DNA from: Gavia stellata
Taxonomy: Eukaryota; Chordata; Aves; Gaviiformes; Gaviidae
DNA: 64,000 bases
NCBI RefSeq assembly: GCF_030936135.1
Contig: NC_082604.1
Coordinates: 1,304,501 to 1,368,500, forward strand
Reading direction: 5' to 3'
Shown here: one piece after another, positions 33,206 to 44,100 of the stretch
How the letters are laid out: each line of letters starts with the position of its first letter
How positions within the stretch are numbered: the stretch's first letter is position 1
Position numbers and translations under genes: made by a program
Notes under the pieces: generated by a model
Databases searched by the model: none
Seen by the model: only the letters and a program-made list of their open reading frames with translations
Told to the model about the DNA's origin: nothing

Positions 33206-36137
33206 GTGAGGCGCGGCCGGGCCCGGGAGGCCGCGGCGTGGCGGGGCCCGCGGAGGTGGGGGAGGCCTCTCCGCCGGAGCCTGGGGCAGGGCTGCCGGTG
33301 GGGCTCCGCCCCGCCCGGCGGCCAAGATGGCGGGGTGGGACGGGCCGGTGGCGGCGGGAGGAGGAGGAGGAGGCGGCGGAGGAGGCCCCGCGGAGGCCCG
33401 CGCCGGCCCGGGCCGTTTCCGCAGGCCGTAGCGGGGCGGCGTCCGACCCGAGGCCGGCCTCCGCCTCGCCTGGAGGGTGGGCGGGCGGGCGGCGGGGCCG
33501 GGAGCTCGCCCGACCGGGCTCTGAACTCGCTTCTTCCTCCCGTTCCTTCCTCCAGGAAGGCGTGAAAACGGAGAACGATCACATCAACCTGAAAGTGGCG
33601 GGGCAGGACGGCTCCGTGGTGCAGTTCAAAATCAAGCGGCACACCCCGCTGAGCAAGCTGATGAAGGCGTACTGCGAGCGGCAGGTAGGCACGGCCCCGC
33701 CGCTCCCGGCTCGCCCCTTTCCGTGGGGATGAGTCCTCGGGATGGCGGGAGCTTCCCGGCTTTCCTGTCGCACCTTGAGGATGCCCGGGGCGAGGGCTCG
33801 GGATGCTGTCAGAGCGTCAGAGGTTTTCTCTTCAGTTAACGAAAACCACCTCTTCCTCATCGGGTGCTCCCAGAGCTTTAAAAACGTCCCGTGACAGCAG
33901 TACCGAAATTCCCGGAGTTCTGATCCTGGCTCTCCAAACCGATTCACTGGGAATTTTGAGCCTCGTAACCCTCAGTTCTATCATCTCTAAAGACTTCGTC
34001 AGCTTTACACACAGTGCGCTTTCCATTTGAAAACGGCGCAAAACAAACTCCTACACCACAACTTCCGTTGCGGAGTTGGTTTTATTTTTCCTCCCGCCTT
34101 CACCCATCTCTCCCATTGCCCCCTGTGTGCTTTGGGCTGCCATATTCTGCAGGTGGCAGGCCGGCCGCTCCGCGTCGGAGGCTGTTCCTCAGTGCCACCC
34201 GGAGCTAAACGGGAGAGGGATGTATCCCCATGGCCCGGTTCCTGAGCCTGCAGCCCTCACTGCCGGCGCTTTGCACTGTGCTGGGTGGTGCAGAGCGGAG
34301 AGTGGGGATGCAAACGGCTTTTGGGAGCGGAGTCGGATTTTCTTTGCCGGCGTTTCCCCTTGTCCGTTACTTGCGGGATCCTTTCTTTGCTTTCTTGAAC
34401 CTTACGCTCTGCCCTGTCCCGTGCCTGATGCAGCGTAACGCCTCTCAGGTTGGGAACGAGAACCGACTACATAGGGTCTCCGGAGAGATGCAGGGAGTTC
34501 TTGCATTCCTCTGGCTCTGTCTGTGACTGGAAGCGTGAATCGTGCGGGGATTTTGAAGGATCTTAGAGGGCAAAGCAAAGACCTTGGTCCCTGAGGCAGG
34601 GAATAAAGACGGCCTCGTGTGATTAAACGCTGTCAAAACCGGAATCAGTCGTGAATTCAGCTCAGGTTTTACGGGCAATGTTAACTAGCGTTAGACCCTA
34701 GCGTTTTTCTAATAAACCTTGCAAGTAAACGTCGGCATCAAGTCCTGCAAGTGCTTTTTTCCCTCAAATAGTCGTCTTTGTGGTTCCTTTTTTCATCAGA
34801 AGATAAAGAACTAAAACTGGGAGTGGATACCTGGCACCAGCGAAAAGTTGTCTTAAATATGGGCAGTCGGTGCTGACAGCCAGTTACACAAAACAGTAGC
34901 TTTTTCAGACATTTTTTAAAAACGTTTTCCTTCGAGTCAACTTAATTTACCGCTGCTTCTCCGACTGCTGCTCCTTCCCGACCTGTCCTCTGAGGCTCTA
35001 GAGAACGCTGTATTGCTTGATCTCTTCTTAAATTTGTAAATTAACTTTTGATATTTCTGCCTTGCAGAGCAGGATCAGAACCCGGATGGGAACCAGGTGC
35101 CAAAGCCAACACCTGTGGTTCCGTATAGAGTCCTTGCTGTGACAGCAGCTCAGCGGGACGTCGCGACAGACGTCGCTCCTCGTTCTATATAGTGAGATAG
35201 ATGTGCTGAGTTTCCCCATCCGGTTAAATCTTTTGAGTCTGAATTTTATTGACGATGGTAAAGCCATAAATGTTGTGTTTGGGTTCAGAACCGAAAGCGT
35301 GGGTTCTCATATCAACTACTTTTAAACTTGCAGGGCTTGTCGATGAGGCAGATTAGATTCAGATTTGATGGACAACCAATTAGTGAAACAGACACACCTG
35401 CACAGGTATGAAAAATACTCTTCCTGCAAATTGCTGTACAGATGTTTTGATGTCTGCGTGCAGATCGAAACGGTTTGAAATCAAAATGATTCTGAAATGG
35501 TTGCTGTAAGTTTAGCCCACACTAAATAATTTGTCTAGGGTGGGATTTTTTTTTTTCTCCTTTGAATGTTTTCACTGGTTTGGGGCGGGAGGAGGAAAAC
35601 GTGGAAGAGCATCGGTGCCGAACAAGCCGGCACCGGTGTGGAAAGGATCTCTGGCAAGTGCTGGCATTTTTGGCTCTGTCCTACTTCTGCGTCAGCCTGT
35701 TCAGAGCTGGCACTGAAGCTGTAGCCGCCGTCGGCACTGGCAGTGCTGAGAAGGTGGGGAGTTTCTTGGGCTGGCAAGGCCGGCGGCAGGGAACTGAGGA
35801 GACGCTTGGCTGGGTGATTTGTTGCGGAAGGTGCTAAACTGCCGAGTTCGGTCTGACTGAGAACCGTGCCTCCGAAACCCATTTTGGTATCGGCGATACT
35901 CCGATCGGAGAGAGGACAGAGTGCCCGCTCTGGAGTGACTGATGGAAGGTGTTTCATGCGTTAATTAATCAAAATTACACCTCAAGTGCTCTGTTACTGG
36001 TACTGGTTAGGAGTGGAGAGCTAAGTGCTTTTGTAACCGTGTGTATTTCAAGTCTTGTATTTTCCTTTTAACAGCTGGAGATGGAAGATGAAGACACCAT
36101 CGATGTGTTCCAACAGCAGACAGGTGGAGTGTGTTAA
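33185..36137 (+). CDS. SUMO3: SUMO3, small ubiquitin-related modifier 3 (4 coding exons)
   Basis: Exons 33,185-33,205, 33,556-33,684, 35,334-35,405 and 36,075-36,137 join to 94 codons plus TAA. The product is a ubiquitin-like protein conjugated to lysines through E1 SAE1/SAE2 and the E2 UBC9. Visible features are the flexible N-terminus with a sumoylation consensus at Lys11 (VKTE), which allows chain formation; the beta-grasp core ([35 protein letters not shown]); and the acidic [11 protein letters not shown] strand. It ends with QQQTGGVC, so only two residues follow the di-glycine at 91-92 that SENP proteases expose. N-terminal MSEEKPK and TENDHI (one Asn) identify SUMO3 rather than SUMO2. 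The mammalian SUMO3 tail is longer, so this short tail is notable. The ATG follows a good context (CCGCCATGT). Confidence 0.96.
33323..33333 (+). promoter_or_regulatory. SUMO3: YY1-like site in SUMO3 intron 1
   Basis: CAAGATGGCGG matches the YY1 core AAGATGGCGG, a motif often found just downstream of transcription starts of housekeeping genes. Confidence 0.5.
33556..33684 (+). CDS. SUMO3: SUMO3 exon 2
   Basis: Acceptor TTCCTCCAG, donor GGCAG|GTAGGC. Encodes residues 8-50 including Lys11 and most of the first half of the ubiquitin fold. Confidence 0.96.
35334..35405 (+). CDS. SUMO3: SUMO3 exon 3
   Basis: Acceptor AACTTGCAG, donor CACAG|GTATGA. Encodes residues 51-74 ([20 protein letters not shown]...). 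The Ser in PISE differs from the Asn I recall in mammalian SUMO3. Confidence 0.95.
36075..36137 (+). CDS. SUMO3: SUMO3 exon 4 (coding part) with stop
   Basis: The acceptor is TTTTAACAG. Encodes residues 75-94, ending TGGVC, with TAA at 36,135-36,137. Confidence 0.95.
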   Translation: MEMEDEDTIDVFQQQTGGVC

Positions 36138-37565
36138 GACGTGCCGTCCTTTTGAGAAGAGGAATTTAAGGATCCTCATCACACCTCACTCTCTCATCTG
36201 TCCTTGGATTTGCTATTAAATAGTAAACAAATGAACATGCCAATCAGACGGGATTCTTCTAAACTGTAGAGGACATTTACCAAAATTGCTTGTTGTCTTT
36301 GACGTACTGCGTGTGCAAGTCAAAACAGTATCTGCAGGGATTAATCTGTATCTTAAATTGGGCCAATTTGATTTAAGTTCCAATTAAGTACTATGTGTTG
36401 TCTCTCTGCTGTTACCTTTTTTTCTTTTTTTTCTTTCTTTAAACCTGTGGCCTAAATATTCATCCATGTGTTGGGACGTGGAGTGTTCATTCCTGGCTCT
36501 TGTCGGTCTTGCCCCTCTGTTTAATCCTAACCATGTAAATAATTCAGTATATTTTCCTGCCAATTGTGAGCGTAAAAGTTTCCTTTTAAGATATGCCTGA
36601 GAGAAGGAGGAGAGATGCCGATTTTAAGTTTTTAGCGCGTGTTGCAAACACAGTTACTTCAGAAGCGTTAAGCCTATGACACAAGGCTGGTACATGCAGA
36701 TACGATGCTTAGTATAGAGTCGGAGTTTAAAATATTGCAGATTTACATGTGCTTTGTCATACTATGATAAAGTCATCTGAAAATATACTTTTTTTTAATG
36801 CAGAAATGAGATTTGTCCTGAATTATTATCAGAAAGAGAGTTAGCAGAGCAGCTGGTCCAAAAACTTAGCGCTTGTGATAGAGCAGCAGTATTTTTTGTT
36901 GTGCAAGCTTATAAAAAGAGAAATCCGTCACTGCAACTGCAGCCGTTCGCTGAGTGACAGGCAAAACCCGTCACCTTTTTCCTGCTCCCTTTAGTACGTC
37001 TCTCTATTCCTCAGTGGGTACTAAAAGTGTGTGGGTTCAGATTTCTTCTTAATACTTGTTTTTGGTAGATAAACTTGATCTATAAATGAGAAGAAAAAAA
37101 AAAAAAGCCTTTTAATGTCCCCAAGGTGTACGCACAGAAGAGCTGTCAAGACCCTGGCGAGCAAGGGAAGAGGTACACGTGTGTACGTGTGTTCAAAAAA
37201 AATAATAATCTGCTCTACTTAACTGAATTTTACGTGCGTTTGTGTGATGGGTTTGAGCTCCACGCCAAGCGTGGAGTCTCTTCCGGATGAATTCTTACGC
37301 AGGCCCTGCTGTTGTCCCTGGATCGTTTGTCCGCTGCTGCTCCGTGGGTCGGTACCTGCTGTTCACCTTTACCCGACCCATCCGGCCACGTTAGCTCGCC
37401 TCCCGCTCACTGGCAACCTTGCTGGAAAGGCCCTTATTTTTCTTTTTCAGTTTCTCGTACGTGGGCTGGGGTTGGGCGGCCCGTAGATCTCGTCGTTTAT
37501 TCACCGATTTGTACATTTATTTGTCGTCCTTTACGATTGTATACAGTAAATATAGTTTGGTACTC
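36138..37565 (+). other. SUMO3: SUMO3 3' UTR (extent inferred)
   Basis: AT-rich noncoding sequence follows the stop. An ATTAAA at 36,215-36,220 could end a short form. The AGTAAA at 37,545-37,550, within a T-rich, conserved-looking context and followed by a GT-rich stretch, is the better candidate for a long form. No perfect AATAAA is seen. Confidence 0.45.
37545..37550 (+). terminator. SUMO3: Candidate SUMO3 distal poly(A) signal (AGTAAA)
   Basis: This single-base variant of AATAAA lies about 1.4 kb after the stop and just before the UBE2G2 CpG island. It is preceded by TGTA-type motifs (UGUA is the CFIm element) and followed by GT-rich sequence. Confidence 0.4.
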
Positions 37566-37984
37566 TGTCTCCTGCCTTACGCTTAATATGGCCGCGCTCC
37601 CCTCGCCTGGGCTCGGCCTTCCCTTCCTGCTGGGGAGGCGGACGTGGCAGCGGCGCTTCAGGCCTCCGCCTCGGCGGCTCCTGAGGTAACAGAAGGCCGT
37701 GGCCTCTCCGGGGTATCCGCTGCGCCCCTCCGTTAGCAGCAAACCCCACCCTCCCTGGGGGATTTTGCCTCCTAATACAACTTCAGGCACTCCTTTTCTC
37801 CCTCCTCCCTTCCCCGCGGAGCTGCTGTAGCGTCTCCCTCCGTCCCTGCAGCCCCTTTCCCAAGGGATCGGCACCAGCAGCGGGTGTTTCCCGATGCCCG
37901 CGCGGCCCTCACGGCCTTCCCGCCCTCACGCAGCGCTTCTGCCCCACGCCGGTGGGGAGGTGTGGGGTGTGCTCGGAGCTGCGC

Positions 37985-38149
37985 ATGGCGGGCGCCGCCT
38001 TGCGCATGCGCGGCCCCGCCCGGCGCTGGGAGGACTGGGGGCGCACCACCGAGAAGGAGCGGCGGGCCGCCGTCCTCTCTAGCCGCCCGCCCGGAAGCGG
38101 CGGCAGCGGCGGGGCCGCGCCATGGCGGGGACGGCGCTCAAGCGGTTGA
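37985..38149 (+). other. Upstream ORF overlapping the UBE2G2 start in another frame
   Basis: An ATG at 37,985 opens a 54-codon frame that ends at the TGA 38,147-38,149, 28 bases past the UBE2G2 ATG and in a different frame. It matters only if transcription starts upstream of it; the NRF1 site lies inside it, so most transcripts may start later. The product, which starts MAGAALRMRG and is rich in Arg and Gly, is not recognised. Confidence 0.3.
38001..38011. promoter_or_regulatory. UBE2G2: NRF1 site (palindromic TGCGCATGCGC)
   Basis: TGCGCATGCGC matches the NRF1 consensus YGCGCANGCGCR in full. NRF1 sites are typical of CpG-island housekeeping promoters and usually lie within 100 bp upstream of the start of transcription, which suggests initiation near 38,020-38,090. 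Confidence 0.7.
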
Positions 38150-38164
38150 TGGCCGAGTACAAGC
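38122..38164 (+). CDS. UBE2G2: UBE2G2 exon 1 (coding part)
   Basis: Encodes [14 protein letters not shown] plus one base; donor AAGC|GTGAGT. The ATG has the context CGCGCCATGG, a strong Kozak match. Confidence 0.95.
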
Positions 38165-41100
38165 GTGAGTCGGGGTAGCGGCGGGGCCGGGCGCTCCTTG
38201 GTCTTCCCTCTCCGCCGCTGCCACCTCTTGATGGGATCCTTGGTAAAGCCCGGGAGGGCCGGAGGCCGCGGGCCGGGCAGGGGCGGTGATGGCGGTGGGG
38301 CAGGCCGCGGGCCTCACTCCCTTCAGCCGGTGCGCTTCCCTCTGCCGCGCCGGCCACGGTTTCCCAGCCCCCGCCGGCTGCTCCGCTCCGCTCGGCCTGC
38401 AGAGCTCTCCCTGCCTCCCCAGAGAGCCAGCCGGGGCGGGGGTTCGGGGGTCCCGGGGTCTTGGAAGTGGGGCTGTGGAAGAGAGGAGTCATGGATGGCA
38501 CCGCTTCCCTCTTCCAGCTTCTTCTCCCTTCGCCGTTGCTGGAGGCCTAGGTGGGAAACCATCCTGCCCACCAACCCTGGCTGCGAGCCCCGGCTGTTTC
38601 GGGGCGGTTTGTGCGCGCTTGACACAGCTGAGGTTCCCTGGCACGGGGAGCTCTGTCCTGGGGGAGGTCTGGGAATCCTGGGCAAGTGGCTAGTTCTTTT
38701 TGGTTTTGTCCAGGTAAATTTTCCAGGTGGAACAAAATGCAGCCACGGAAGCCTCTGCAGCAGAGCTTTGTTACCTCAAAGATAATTAGAGGTCTTTGTC
38801 ACGACCTTAACAGAAGCGCCACGGTTACTGACAGCATTTAAACTCGGAATTTAGTGATCGACGACATAAACTTGTTTGTTCGTTTAAAAACCTGTGTGAA
38901 ATATGATTTGCAGGGGGTGGCGAGCGGTGATCTTCGCCGGCCCCGTCACAGGGAGCAGGGACCTGCTGCTGCCGGCTGGGTCCCTCTGGGACATCCCATT
39001 TCTCCCAGGGTTGGTGGTCTGCTCCCCAGTGAGCTTGCGAGGTGTCTGAAGGTGCCTTTTTTGGGCAAGAAGTACTTTTTTGTTGTTGTCGTTTACCTAG
39101 TTGCTTTTGACCTCTGATGTTTTGGCTTTTATTTAAGGCAAGGAAGTAGAACGGGGGAAAAAAAGAAGTGTTTGGGAGGTGAAGGATGGTGTTAAGCTGT
39201 AAGAACTGGCCTCCTGCTCCAGTGAAGGTCGTTTACAGAGCTCCCGAGGTTGTCTAGGGATGAGGAGTTGTTTCTCGCTTTACCATCATTTAGCAGAAGA
39301 CTAAAATAGAGCATTTATAGACGTGTGTTTCCTGACAAAATACTGCGTTTATTCTCAGGCCACTCTGAAGAGCACAGGTTTCTAAACAGAACCGTCACGC
39401 AGGTGTTTGCGAGGGCCAGGGCTGGCCTGGGGCCCTCCGCCGCTCGGGCTGCTGCGGTAGCTGCTCGGGGCGGGGAGCAAGCCCCACCGGGGCCGTTGTG
39501 CGGGTGAAGCTTGTGCTGACGGTGTGTCCTAGAAACCTGCATTTTTCTGTTGTAATCCAGAAGCGCTGACCTGAAAGGCAGCTGCAAAAAGACTTGACTC
39601 TGCTTCTCTCTGTTCTCTTACATAAATCCTCTTAGTCCCAAAAAGCAGTTTTGAGCCTTTGTTGTTGAGAAGCTCTGAGATCTTACTAGAATTTCTTGCA
39701 CGAATGAATTCTGTGGGGAAAAAAGAGTTAAAAAGAGTTTGACTTAGTGCTACAGGCAGACGCTACGTGAATCTTCTCGGCGTGGTTTCCCAGGGTAACG
39801 CTTACCATGAACGGAGATGACATCTTGTTTGTGATCTTCCGTTATAAATACTTTTCCAACTCTAATAAAACATAGTATTGTAAAAATGAATGTAATCTAC
39901 AATGACTAAGTGTACAACGCTTTTAGTTCTGGAGACCTGAGCTATAGAAGTAGAGTAAGCCAAACTTCTCAGTTTCTGTGGCCTCCTGGATTACCCTGTG
40001 CTGTACGTGCATTTCCAGGGTTGTTACTTTCCTTTAGTGGGTGCTCTCATCAAACTTTGCTACAAAACCCAGAATCAAGCCTGAATTACAACGCTTCCCT
40101 AGTGTTTCACAAAAAACTGGGCAGTTGTCTTGAGGAGCAGTTTTGCCCTGTCAAAATTTTCAGCAAAAGTTATTTTGAAAAGTAAAAATAGTTCGTAGTT
40201 GTAGGTAGTTCTGCTGCCTCTTTTTGTGGAATGAGAGAAGGTCCTGTCTGGGGACAGGGCTGTAGTCAGCTTGGCATGAACTTTTGGCTCCCTCCTGACG
40301 ATGCGTGTTCCCGGTTCGTGTTCCCAGTGCTGGCGTAAGCACTGCGTGGCCCTGGGTGAATGTGAGTGTGGAGAGGACTTTAAACGACCCCTTCCTCCTG
40401 GCTGCCCACCTTGGATGAAATCTTGTATACATCTATGTATATATTTATGCACACGGGTTTTTTTTCTTTAATTTTATTCGTTCTCCTTCTCTATCTCTGC
40501 TCTTTAGTTACTTGTAGTCGTGACAGAGATGTTTGGCAGTCAGTGCCTTGCTGGTGCGTGTATTTTGTTTACCTGACTTCTAATTCTTTCCTTACTTGCT
40601 TTTTTTTTTTAGGTTTGGTCTTTGATTTTTCTCTGTGTATGTGCGCGCGCGTGTTTCAATCTTTAAGTAAAGTTTTATTGTTACCTTATGTGAAAAATGC
40701 TCGACGTTGTGAGGAGTTTCTACCTGTCAGAGCCCAAATACGTTATTCCATTTTGGGAGAGGCTGTGAAATTGCCCTCTTTTCACTTCCTTGTAGGGAAG
40801 GAAAGGAAGGTGGCTATGGGTAGCCAGATGAGATGGATTTATGTGATGTCCTCATTTAGATCTTTGTGTGCATGTTTGGAGTGTGATGACTTTTTGCTGT
40901 CTCATATTTATTCAAGTATTTTTCTACTCTGCCGGAATGAATTTAGATAAAGCTTTCCAAAAAATCAGATATAAAAAAGGGCATAATTTCTGTTAGAGCA
41001 TATGTTTGTTATTAAATGTTCTAAATCTAGAATTAATAGTATTAAGCCTGAAATTAGTCTCTCAATAGCAGCTTATGCTTGTGAGAGTTAAGAGACGGAA

Positions 41101-44100
41101 ACCTTCTTTTTCTATGTTTACTGTTTCCTTGCTATGTGATCTTGAAGATACCTTATGGCTGGCTGAACTTTTAAAATCTAAAATGGGTTACTTTGAAAGT
41201 ATTAAGTCAAATCCGTAGAGACGCATTGTAGTACCTAGTTGTATGCGCTGTATTTCCTTTCTGGTGCAAACAGGCAATAGAGCAGTAGATTGTAATGCCA
41301 ACAGGTATCATTGGGAGTGCTGTTGGGTTAAAAATGTACGATTTAAGTTAATTCTGAGATTTCAGAATTCATAAACGAAGTACACCTTCGTTGTACGGAA
41401 CGAAATCTGGCAGCACTTCAGCCGATGCTTCCTGTCCTTATTGCTTGGAGAGAGTTCGTGTGAGCTGGAAGAAAACTCCTGCTGCGGTGGGGTGGGTTGT
41501 GATGAGCTGCTCTCTCCGGGGGGAAGAGAGAGATGAACGTTTGCGGTAGGCCTCTGCAGCTGTCCCCGTTAAACCTTCTTTGAAAATGCTCTTTCCTGAA
41601 CATAACACTTAGGAAATATCTCAGACACACACTACGCCGTGTGTCTGCGTGAACTCAAACTGCCTTATGCCAACTGGATGCTACGTCAAGAGAAGAGGGA
41701 AGGAAACAGAATTTCTGGCAGAGTAGAAAGAAGATGATTCTGGTTTCAAGCATCTCAGTCCAGATGCTGTCAGATACTGAAATGAGTATGTGGCCTTAGT
41801 ATTTCCTGAGCCTTGTGCGTTTACTCACCTTGGAGATATGCTAAATTGATACGGTTTTTAGGAAAAACACTGTTGAACTTCCCTTCTAAGAATGCGATCA
41901 GTCTTTTTAAGACTTTAACAAGAAGGTGTGTTTTCGGTTCTCCTCCTTTCAGCTGAGGTGTAGTTGGCCTATAATGACTCCATAACGAGCAGCGAAAGGA
42001 AAAGGGAGGCATTGGTTGTGTGTGCACTCAAATCTGCCCCAAGTTCCTAATGGAAGCATTGCGCTTCACTAGTGTCAGCTCTGTTTCATTCAGTCTTAGC
42101 TTACAAGCAAAGCTTTAGAGTGAGGTTTAACTACGGTGCTACAAGCTGGGACTTCATCGCGTTTCGGTTTGGAAGCAGATCCCCTGACTGCGTGCAGCAA
42201 AACCACCCTGCAAACCTAACCGGGTGCCTCATGGAGGATGTGAAGATGGAAACTGCTCCAGATGCTCTCCAGTGCTGAAGAGAGACGTTGCTCTGAATCA
42301 GGTGGTGGGCTGCACCACAGTGGGCTCCTCCAGCATGTACCTAACATGTGTCTGAGTAGAAAGCCCTCCACAAGCCCCCAGACCCTGGGGCACCCTAAAG
42401 TGGTTGTGGTGATACGTAAGTGACCCTGTGCCTTATCTGCCTTCCCTTCCAGCAGCAGCTGCCAGCCTCAGCTTTTCCTCATGGCTCTGCCACTCTTTTG
42501 TTTTCCACGGAGACTTTTCTTGGCCTTCCCCTTTACCTCTTTCAAAACTCATTCCTTTTCTGGCTTTCTGTTTTATCCTTTTTTCCACGTTGGCTGCTTG
42601 TTTGTCCGCCTCTGGGAATCCCTTAATAGGATGTTGCTGCTCGTGCATTTGCTCTGTAGAAACCCTGAAGGCTTGCCTGGCGGTAGGGTACTCCGTGGGT
42701 GCGTCGGGAGGCTGCTTTATCTCATGGCTCGTGCTGATGGCAGCTCTGGTAGTTGGCACTGTGTAGAGTACCTGCACAGGAAGGTGGTGGTCTGGCTCTG
42801 CCTGCCCCAAAGAGGTTATCCACCCGCTGGTAGCAGGGGAAGGTCGTGATGCTCTGCAGAACGGGGGCTGCGCTCCGACACAGGCGTGGGATCCCACAGC
42901 TCCAGGTGAGGGTGGCGGAGCTGCGGTGCCAGTGCGGCAGGAGGGCCCCTCTGTGTCTCATGGCTCAGCTTCTGCCTCGGTTGTCCCACAGTCCATGAGG
43001 TTCTGCTCCTCGGAGGTTTTTTCCTGGACCCACAGTCATCAGCCAGCTATGGGCAAGGAGCGGCCGCATCAAGGCTTCCTGCAAAGTCTTTCTGCTGATC
43101 TTGCCTCTTGGAGAAAGGGGATCAAGGGAGGTGGCTCTCAGTTTGTGCAAGCTGCCTCTCTCAAGTTAACTGCTGTAGCTTCAGGATCCCTGTTTCCCCC
43201 GTCAGTGCCTTGTGTTGGATGCTGTCCATGCTCAGCATGGGCAGAGGGCTCAGCTCCTTGCTATCACTGGGACATGGTGTACACAGGAACAGAAATGGCA
43301 CATCAGTGTTTGAGGCCATCAGGTGATGGTGGCTCAGGTGTGGGTGAGCGCTGGCACGCTACTCTTTTGGGCGGACAGGCGAGAGGACAGCATGGCCCTT
43401 GCAGAGGGCGAGAGCTTTCCTTCGGAAAGCTTTAAACCGTGCACGCGGGGGGTGCGGGTCTTGCAGGCCAGGAGGCCAAACTCAGGCTAGCCAGAAGTTA
43501 CCCCCAGGCTGGATGCTGTGGAGAGCAGAGGGTGGGCTCTTCATCTGCTGACGTGCTCCTGTAGTGCCACGCGACTTGCTCGGGAGGACAGGCGCAGAGG
43601 GATGGGGTGGCAAAGGAGAGTGGAGGAGGAGACTGTTTGGCCTAGCTGACTTGTCAAAGTCGTTCTGCAGCGAAAGGTTAAAACAAATGCTCTGATTGTG
43701 TGCTTTTTGCTGCTCGCTTAAAAACAATCAGACAAAATTTCCCTCTGACTTTCCATTAAAATTTTGGAGGCTCTGATAAGACTGAAGCAGCTGATGCTGC
43801 GTCAGTTACTGGCAGTTTGTGCTGTCTAGCTCCCGAAAGTTGTGCTCCCAATTTCCCTTTGAATGGCTCTAGAGAAATCATGGGGTAGGACGTGACCATC
43901 CATGTGGAAAAGGGATTTTTCCTTCCTCAGTGACCAGGTATAGTAGCAGCCACTCAAAAATCAAAGCTCATGTGCCCCTGAACTGCCCAGTTACTGCTTT
44001 GCTTATCCTTAAGGATGGACACCTCTTTCGCCTGTCTCCAAGGGGAGAGCTGAGCAAGGTGGAGAATTGAACCTCCGTCCTCATGAAGACCCTTTGCTCG

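Larger units (their letters stand above)
32560..33560 (+). promoter_or_regulatory. SUMO3: CpG-island promoter of SUMO3
   Basis: Dense CpG and GC boxes span the 5' flank, exon 1 and intron 1. No TATA box is evident. A palindromic E-box (TCACGTGA, 32,992-32,999) lies about 190 bp before the ATG, and a YY1-like CAAGATGGCGG site lies just inside intron 1. Confidence 0.8.
37870..38470 (+). promoter_or_regulatory. UBE2G2: CpG-island promoter of UBE2G2
   Basis: CpG-dense sequence surrounds the start codon at 38,122 and extends into intron 1. No TATA box is seen; an NRF1 palindrome lies about 115 bp before the ATG. Confidence 0.8.

Noticed and set aside
31773-33325. Frames of 408 (+) and 432 (-) codons before SUMO3
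   Set aside because: They join GC-rich promoter DNA to the 12-bp minisatellite. Neither shows a domain, and both overlap the SUMO3 CpG island.
33185-36137. SUMO2 instead of SUMO3
   Set aside because: The N-terminus MSEEKPK and the single Asn before DHI fit SUMO3, and the neighbours PTTG1IP and UBE2G2 fit the SUMO3 locus. Only the short tail is SUMO2-like.
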